Below, in pieces: positions 58,171 through 64,000 of a stretch of DNA of 64,000 nucleotides. This DNA is from Cheiracanthium punctorium (lineage: Eukaryota; Arthropoda; Arachnida; Araneae; Cheiracanthiidae): assembly GCA_038373885.1 (NCBI GenBank), contig JAWZYV010013130.1:124001-188000 (forward strand). The letters run 5' to 3'. A program made the translations under genes and the position numbers. The notes beneath the pieces are model-generated. The model had not been told where the DNA came from and made no database searches. It saw nothing but the letters and a program-made list of their open reading frames with translations. Within the stretch, counting starts at the first letter, position 1. Each line of letters begins with the position of its first letter.

Positions 58171-59215
58171 AGGAAAATTTTTTAGAGTGTAGTAAGTTGG
58201 AATTAAGCTTGCTATTTCAAGCTTGATATGTCAAGCTTAATGCAAGTTGGACAAGTGTAAACTTGAACACTTGATTCAAGCTTGCATTAAGCTTACACGC
58301 TTGAAATTTTCAAGCTTAATTTAAGTTTATTGACTTGGTAAATCAAGCTCACTGCAAATTTGATGCAAATTTGCTTTTTGCTGTGCTGTATGGGTATCGC
58401 TTGATAAATTTCTTTTTGGAGCATTTATGTAGGAAGGGAAAAAAGTCTTTCGACAGGAGCACTAGTCGGCAAACTTATGTTGAATTTCATGAAAATTTCT
58501 TTTACTGTCGGATATGAATTTAGAACTTTCAAATCTGTTGATTTTTCGGAAAGAAGCTTCAGCAATTAAAGTTCAACAGCATTTCCAGAATTTGTAGTAT
58601 ATGGTTCGGAGTCATTAAATTCAAACCAATCATCATCATTCGTAGTAGTTTTATTTTCGACCTCTCTCGCATCACTCTAAAATTACTTCATTTTGATAAG
58701 GACAACATTAAAAATTGAAAAGCTTACTGAAATGTTTCGTTTATTTAATCTAAGCTAATAAAATAAAATTTTAAGTTATGATAAGAAGCATAAATTTAGG
58801 GTCCAAGCTCTTAAAGCAAATTTAAACTCATATCTAGTGTTTTTTAATACAGACATCAGTGGTGAGGTTTAAATTTTTGAGAACTCGAACACGATCCATC
58901 CATGATTCTAAATATAGGATGAGTAAATGATGAACAATTAAAATTAATAAAAGAAACTTAGGGTTTACTGAGATTTCCAAACAAGACAATTTAAAAAAAT
59001 ATATATATATATGTATACTATTTCTCTCTCATATTTTTTTTTTAAAAAGTTGGACTTTGATGGAAAAGAGAAGTAAATATGACTTGCAGAGCATTCAATT
59101 AAAAAAGTTTGAAAAAAAGACGTTGAAAACCTTGTATATTAATATTTATGATTTATTGAATTCAGTTAAACATTTGAACAAAAGAACTCAGCTTAATATA
59201 TTTTATGATTTACCT

Positions 59216-59946
59216 TTAAGCGAGAGTTTTAAAATTTGTAGTGGTTTTGAATGTTCCCCTTACGATAGACCTTTTGGGTTGGCAAAGCTGGCACTGCGCC
59301 TTAACTTTCTCATTTGTATCTACAGATAAAATTTGAAAAAAATTTCCACTCAGAATTGCACAACGACTCGCAAATTCATCTAAACTGGAAGCTTGATCCA
59401 TCTCGTGATATAACTTCAGAAATACTGACTGGCTTATTTTTCTATAACTTGGTAACGCATTCGAAATTGTTTATAAATTCTTTTACAGAAATCCAGTGAA
59501 TATTACTCAAACGTATTTTTCTCCCTTTTCAGCTTCATTCAAATTTGTGAATCAGTTATCAGCAATACAGAAAGTCTCCTAGATCAGCTATCATTAAACT
59601 ACTCTAAATAGGCGTCTGAGATTTCCTCCCTCCTCCTTGCTTAATATAACCTAAGCGTCTCAAAAAATCTTAATACCTCTTTAGTTACCATTTATAACAC
59701 TAAAATAGAGCAGATGCAACAGAATTGTTTATATCATGAACTGTGAAAAAATTAATGCCAGCAGTCCTATAATTTTTGTTTAATTTTCCCAAACCAAGCT
59801 AATTTTGATGTTAAATTAATTTAACTTCAAAATGAAAATTGTATTTTCATACATTTTCAAAATACTTTGCTTTTTCTTGTGAAAATACAAAAGTATTTTG
59901 AAAATAGTATTTCAAATACATGTATTTGCGATACTGCCCAACTCTG
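59216..59946 (-). mobile_element. hAT element 5' part with BED-finger remnant
   Basis: The right end, inverted, starts CAGAGTTGGGCAGTATCGC and goes on with ATACATGTATTTGAAATAC, a classic hAT terminus. On the minus strand 59401-59216 reads FFQILSVDTNEKVKAQCQLC, QPKRSIVRG and TFKTTTNF, a BED-type zinc finger start (CxxC) that has lost its His pair to a stop. The other end was not found. Confidence 0.6.
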
Positions 59947-59995
59947 ATTATGAAAGAGCTATGGGCGTCAACAGAATATTTTCCCCGGTGTGTGT

Positions 59996-60013
59996 GTGTG
60001 TGGGGGGGGGGGG
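59996..60013. repeat. GT repeat followed by a G run
   Basis: GTGTGTGTGTG then about ten G bases. Confidence 0.8.
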
Positions 60014-60232
60014 ATTGGCAAAGATTACTTTCCATACCGTTACTATGATGGAAAGAGAGAAAAAGAAGAAAAAAACAGGGACAAAAAGGGTATGCAAAAT
60101 CCAGGGAGGGACAAGTGCTCCCCCCTTGTTCTATGTCACAGAATGTTACCGACGCCTATGTAAAGCGCCCTCATCCCTCATCATCCTTTGTCCACCGCCC
60201 TCTCAAGGCACCCAGCACGGGCCTGTATACAG

Positions 60233-61560
60233 CTAAATAAAAGAAAGCATGCTGGTGTTACGTTATAAGCCGGTGGGTGTTAGGGACATTTCTGAGCGGT
60301 TATTAAAAATAAAAAAAGGTAAGTGCTCTTTTTTAACGAATCTTTGCAATGTTTAAGATTTTTAATGTGAATTTTAAATTGATATTTGATGTGTTTATGT
60401 TTTCATAAGTGCTATTTACATGCTATTCTAATCATACTGACTTTATATGAGGTGTAGAACCAGGTTGTTTAATCCACCAATGTTTTTTTGAGTTGAAAAC
60501 GGGCCAGCGTTTGCCCAGTTTACATTAGCTGTACAACTAGGTTGCTTAATCCACTGTTGTTTTTTTAGTTAAAAACGATCGACTGGTTGCCTAGTTTACA
60601 TAGCTGTACAACTAGGTTGCTTAATCCACTGAAGTTTTTTTAGTTAAAAACGGTCCACTGGTTGCCTAGTTTACATAGCTGTACAACTAGGTTGCTTAAT
60701 CCACTGTAGTTTTTTTTAGTTAAAAACGGTCGGTAAAATCATACAAGCCAGTGCACACCCCATATAAATACGGCAACAGTCGCTGGAGCTTGGCGGTTGC
60801 CAAGCTCCAGCGACTGTCGCCAACCATTTTGCACGATCAGCACAGTCAAAGTATTTTAACACATTAAAATTGCACATATATTCCACTAACAAAAACATTA
60901 AAACAAAATACAACGTCCATATTTAACCAAAAGAACGTCTGCAAATTCAGTAACAGGATATTTAAAATGAGCAAACAGTGGACCGTTTTTAACTAAAAAA
61001 ACTACAGTGGATTAAGCAACCTAGTTGTACAGCTATGTAAACTAGGACACCAGTGGACTGTTTTTAACTAAAAAAAAACCTCACTGGATTCAGCAAGCTA
61101 GTTGTACAGCTATGTAAACTAGGCAACCAGTGGACTGTTTTTAACTAAAAAAAACCAAAGTGGATTCAGCAACCTAGTTGTACAGCTATGTAAACTACGC
61201 AACCAGTGGACCGTTTTTAACTAAAAAAACAACAGTGCATTAAGCAACCTAGTTGTACAGCTAATGTAAACTGGGCAAACAGTGGCCCGTTTTCAACTCA
61301 AAAAAACATCGGTGGATTAAATAACCTAGTTGTACACCTCATATAAAGTCAGTATGATTAGAATAGCATGTAAATAGCACTTACGAAAACATAAACACAT
61401 CAAATATCAATGTAAAAATCACATTAAAAACCTTAAACATGGCAAAGATTCGTTAAAACAGAGCACTTACCTTTATTTATTTTTTTTAAATCACCACTCA
61501 GAAATGCCCCTAACACCCACCGGCTTATAACATAACACCAGCATGCTTTCTTTTATTTAC
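60233..61560. mobile_element. Foldback-like element with tandem-repeated inverted arms
   Basis: Left arm 60233-60733 and right arm about 60970-61560 are inverted copies. Each arm has an outer unique part (AAAGAAAGCATGCTGGTGTT and its complement at the far end) and an inner array of about 75-base units: four on the left, five on the right. A unit contains AGCTGTACAACTAGGTTGCT, TAATCCACTG, TTTTTTAGTTAAAAACGG and TTGCCTAGTTTACAT. The 240-base centre holds a hairpin, ACAGTCGCTGGAGCTTGGC around GGT. This is the design of Drosophila Foldback elements. No transposase seen, TSD not placed. Confidence 0.85.
60772..60820. repeat. Central hairpin of the Foldback-like element
   Basis: GGCAACAGTCGCTGGAGC, TTGGC and their complement, with a loop of about three bases; one mismatch. 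Confidence 0.9.
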
Positions 61561-61700
61561 TTTTACATTGACACTGCACTTCTAACCAACACACACATCG
61601 GCCGATAACGTAAAACCAATACGCTTTCTTTTATTTAGCTTTATATTCACATCCTATTTCTAACGAACACACACACACTTTCTTTTCATACATTAACATA
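61500..61700. repeat. Degenerate tandem copies of the Foldback outer end
   Basis: Three successive blocks containing TAAC-ACACAC, CGGC-ATAACGTAAAAC and CTTTCTTTTATTTA at about 80-base spacing extend the right arm outward. Confidence 0.6.
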
Positions 61701-61904
61701 ACACATTTCATTCCCTTCCATCCATAACATAAACAATTTCAAATTCCTGACGATGTACAGGTTTTTTTTATGGTTGCCAGCCTAAACAACCGTCGGCAGG
61801 GTACTTCACTCCCGCTGAGCATCACCTACGATGGCGCCAGAACCAATGCCAAATCACACATGTAAACAAACATCAAAATGTAAACAGCACCGCATACAGA
61901 ATAT

Positions 61905-62100
61905 AGTCCAAATGGTCTACTGTTTGCTCATTTTAAATTGCCTGTTACTGAATTTGCAGACATTCTTTGGTTAAATATGGATGTTGTATTTTTTTTTAAT
62001 GTTTTTGTTAGTGGAATATACGTGCAATTTTAATGTGTTAAAATACTTTCACTTTGCTGATAGTGCAAAATGGTTGGCGACAGTCGCTGGAGCTTGGCAG
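61905..62100 (+). repeat. Inverted copy of the Foldback centre
   Basis: GTTACTGAATTTGCAGAC, GTGGAATATACGTGCAATTT and GGTTGGCGACAGTCGCTGG match, inverted, the centre at 60770-60985. So the centre exists twice, in opposite orientation, about 1.1 kb apart. Confidence 0.85.
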
Positions 62101-62410
62101 TTTATTATTTCTTTCATAAAAGTGTATTCTTTGTTACTAGTATGTATCCTCTTTTCATGTTCAAAATTTTAATTACAAAAAAAAAAAAAGTTAAAAAATA
62201 ATCAAAAAGGATGTAACCAACTATATGGGGGTAATAAGAAGTATAAAAAGAGCAATATAAATTGTTTTTTTTAATTGAAGAATTTCTTTGTTTGTAAATG
62301 TTTACTTTGAAAACCTACGTTTTCTGTAGAATGGCCCATATTAAAATTTACTTAATCTATGAAAAGGTATTTTTTATAAATTAAAATTAATTACAGTATT
62401 AATAATACCA

Positions 62411-62580
62411 GGGCTGGGGAGTAGCGCGCTACAAGTAGCAAAACTACAGTAGCTGCTACTTTTTTTTATAGTTTGTAGTGTAGTGCGCTATTTTTAAAAA
62501 AAAGTAGTGTAGTGTGTAGCGCGCTATAAAAAAACAGTAGTTTGTAGCACGTTTTGGAAGCTACTTTTGCAGTGTCATCA
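62411..62580 (+). mobile_element. hAT terminus with GTAGCGCGCTAC motifs
   Basis: CAGGGCTGGGGAGTAGCGCG starts a stretch with repeated TAGTGTAGTG and GTAGCGCGCTA in both orientations, typical of hAT subterminal regions. The far end was not found. Confidence 0.55.
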
Positions 62581-62969
62581 TTTCCGGCGATTGATCATGT
62601 GGTCCATTTCTCTTTCTTCTAACTCCAAGCATAGAACTGGAACTGATGCTTGAAAGAACACCCAATCCCTCCCCTGACCCGACCCTCCCAGGGGGAACAC
62701 ACCACACACACACGAGCGAGGGGGGGGGAGAGGGTTTGCTTTGCCTGAAGGCCTGACCTTGTGCATCTTTTTTCTTTTTACCGTTCTCAGTATTATTTGT
62801 AGAATCACCAATCTGCCATAAAGAGGACAAAAAAAGAAGGACAGGGAGGTCCAAACCTGATCATATTTAGACGGGGCCTCGAGTCACTGACTGGAATACT
62901 TCGGGTCACCCTTTACTATACCATACCAAGCATTTTAAGATACTTTCAGAGTCTCATTATCACATGGGC

Positions 62970-63115
62970 GCGAAAAATAAAATTTTTGATAGCTATCTAC
63001 TTGAAAACATCATTTTAATACGTATTAAAATATAGCATTGTCACAATGCATTTTTACAACAGTAAATACGAATTAAAATGATGTTTTCAAGTAGATAAAT
63101 ATCAACAATTTTATT
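62970..63115. repeat. Inverted repeat of about 45 bases
   Basis: ATCTACTTGAAAACATCATT with TTAATACGTATT at 62995 is matched inverted by AATGATGTTTTCAAGTAGAT at 63076; about 40 bases lie between. Confidence 0.9.
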
Positions 63116-63418
63116 TTCAGTAAATTTCCATACGATTTTAATAACTCTGCATGAAACAATTAAAATCTTGTATTTTTTAATTGTTTTTCTCTTGTGATTT
63201 CACAATGGTATTTCAATACTATATCAATGTCCATGCTGAAACAATGTGGTAGAAAACTGAACAAAATCATGTGGAAACAACATTGTTGTGTTGCTTGGGA
63301 TCTGTGATGGAAGAAGGCCAAGAAATAAAAGAAAAAAAATAGCTGGTCACTATGAATTTTTAAATTAAAAAATTAAGCATGTAATATGATATAATCTGTG
63401 ATCTATCAAGACCTAGAG

Positions 63419-63616
63419 CCCATATGGGCAACCGCCGGCTCGCGGGCCGGATGTGGCCCGCCACGGCTTTTGATCCGGCCCTCTGAACATGTCAAAACCC
63501 TGTATAAAACCCATATAAACCATTTGAAATTCCATATAAATCCCAATTATACGGCCCGCGGCTTCGCTAACATCCTAAAATCTGGCCCACACCTTTTCAA
63601 ACTTTGCCCATACCTG
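63419..63616 (-). mobile_element. hAT MITE, 198 bases (family M1, copy 2)
   Basis: Perfect 8-bp TSD ACCTAGAG (63411-63418, 63617-63624). Ends CCCATATGGGCAACC and, inverted, CAGGTATGGGCAAAG. Same family as 19459-19668, opposite orientation; GGGCCGGATGTGG and GCCACGGCTTTTGATCCGGC are shared. Confidence 0.92.
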
Positions 63617-64000
63617 ACCTAGAGAAAGAATCACTAGAAATAGCGCCCTGGGAAAGCAAAAAATAAAACGCATCTTGAAAAATGAGCGCTGTACACATTA
63701 TCCTTTAAGAATATTACTTACGGTGAAATACGGAATATACTTTAACGATGTATTTTACAAAAATTCATAATTAATCAATGGTTTTAAGCAAGAATTGATC
63801 AAAACTACATTGTCTTCAATGTACAACTAAAATAAGAAATTGAAACGAATAATTATTCAATCAGGGGTCTGTTTAGGCGAAATTTGGGTCCGTTAACGGA
63901 CCTTTCACAAAATAATTTATGCTGAAAACGGACCTTTCACAAAATATTTTACCGTAAAAACGGACCCTTCACAAATATTTTACCTTAAAAACGGACCCTT

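Larger units (their letters stand above)
57376..58396. mobile_element. Element with dense AAGCTT repeats at both ends
   Basis: Inverted ends TACCCAGACAGCACA and TACCCATACAGCACA (14 of 15). Ten or so AAGCTT motifs, mostly CAAGCTTGA or TAAGCTTAA, cluster within 120 bases of the left end and 130 bases of the right. Flanking TSD not clear. Inside are an A run plus GA microsatellite (57488-57541) and a tRNA-like SINE head (57992). Confidence 0.65.

Noticed and set aside
60450..61340. Regular 75-base repeats as a possible CRISPR array
   Set aside because: The units are contiguous with no unique spacers, occur in opposite orientation on two arms, and the host is an animal. They are arms of a Foldback-like element.
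62561..62854. 97-codon minus-strand open frame with Pro-rich stretch
   Set aside because: Runs over a CA repeat and G run next to a hAT end; no conserved motif.

Overview
The window is animal genomic DNA, AT-rich and full of transposons. It holds one recognisable host gene, the splicing factor gene PRPF38B. The gene lies on the minus strand in seven coding exons, from the ATG at 55189 to the stop at 11500, so the coding span is about 43.7 kb for a 387-residue protein. The large introns, the protein sequence, the mix of hAT, Tigger, piggyBac, mariner and Penelope elements, and abundant tRNA-derived SINEs suggest an arthropod, most likely a chelicerate such as a spider. That placement is inference; no database search was run.

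Layout. 1-429: first half of a broken Penelope-like retroelement. About 500-1500: a palindromic cluster, a GC-richer promoter-like patch with CRE and TATA motifs, and a tRNA-like sequence. About 1.5-11.5 kb: AT-rich sequence downstream of PRPF38B with a SINE, a piggyBac-type MITE and two small tandem duplications. 11.5-15.6 kb: exons 7, 6 and 5, with a piggyBac-like element in intron 6. 15.6-36.4 kb: intron 4 (20.8 kb). It contains a relic of an uncharacterised arthropod repeat protein that was split by a 9.9-kb hAT-type element, and that element in turn carries ten or more later insertions; a Tigger transposase relic and several MITEs follow. 36.4 kb: exon 4 (61 bases). 36.4-43.7 kb: intron 3, with a piggyBac MITE, two hAT elements and a Tc1 fragment. 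43.7-43.8 kb: exon 3. 43.8-54.9 kb: intron 2, with a four-level nest of elements ending in a near-perfect 110-base hairpin, and a mariner element broken by a hAT MITE. 54.9-55.2 kb: exons 2 and 1. 55.2-64 kb: upstream of the known start, with a GIY-YIG Penelope fragment, a BED-finger hAT relic and a large Foldback-like palindrome with tandem-repeated arms.

Only PRPF38B looks intact, with conserved splice sites and reading frame. Every transposase or reverse transcriptase found is broken by stops, frameshifts, insertions or truncation. Element ends were placed by reading terminal inverted repeats (TIRs) and target-site duplications (TSDs) directly. Superfamily names rest on TSD length, TIR and, where present, protein remnants. 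No bacterial-type operon, CRISPR array or defence system is present. The best candidates for something undescribed are the Foldback-like element at 60.2-62.1 kb, the 8-bp-TSD element with CCC ends at 52772-53507, and the CxxC repeat-protein relic.
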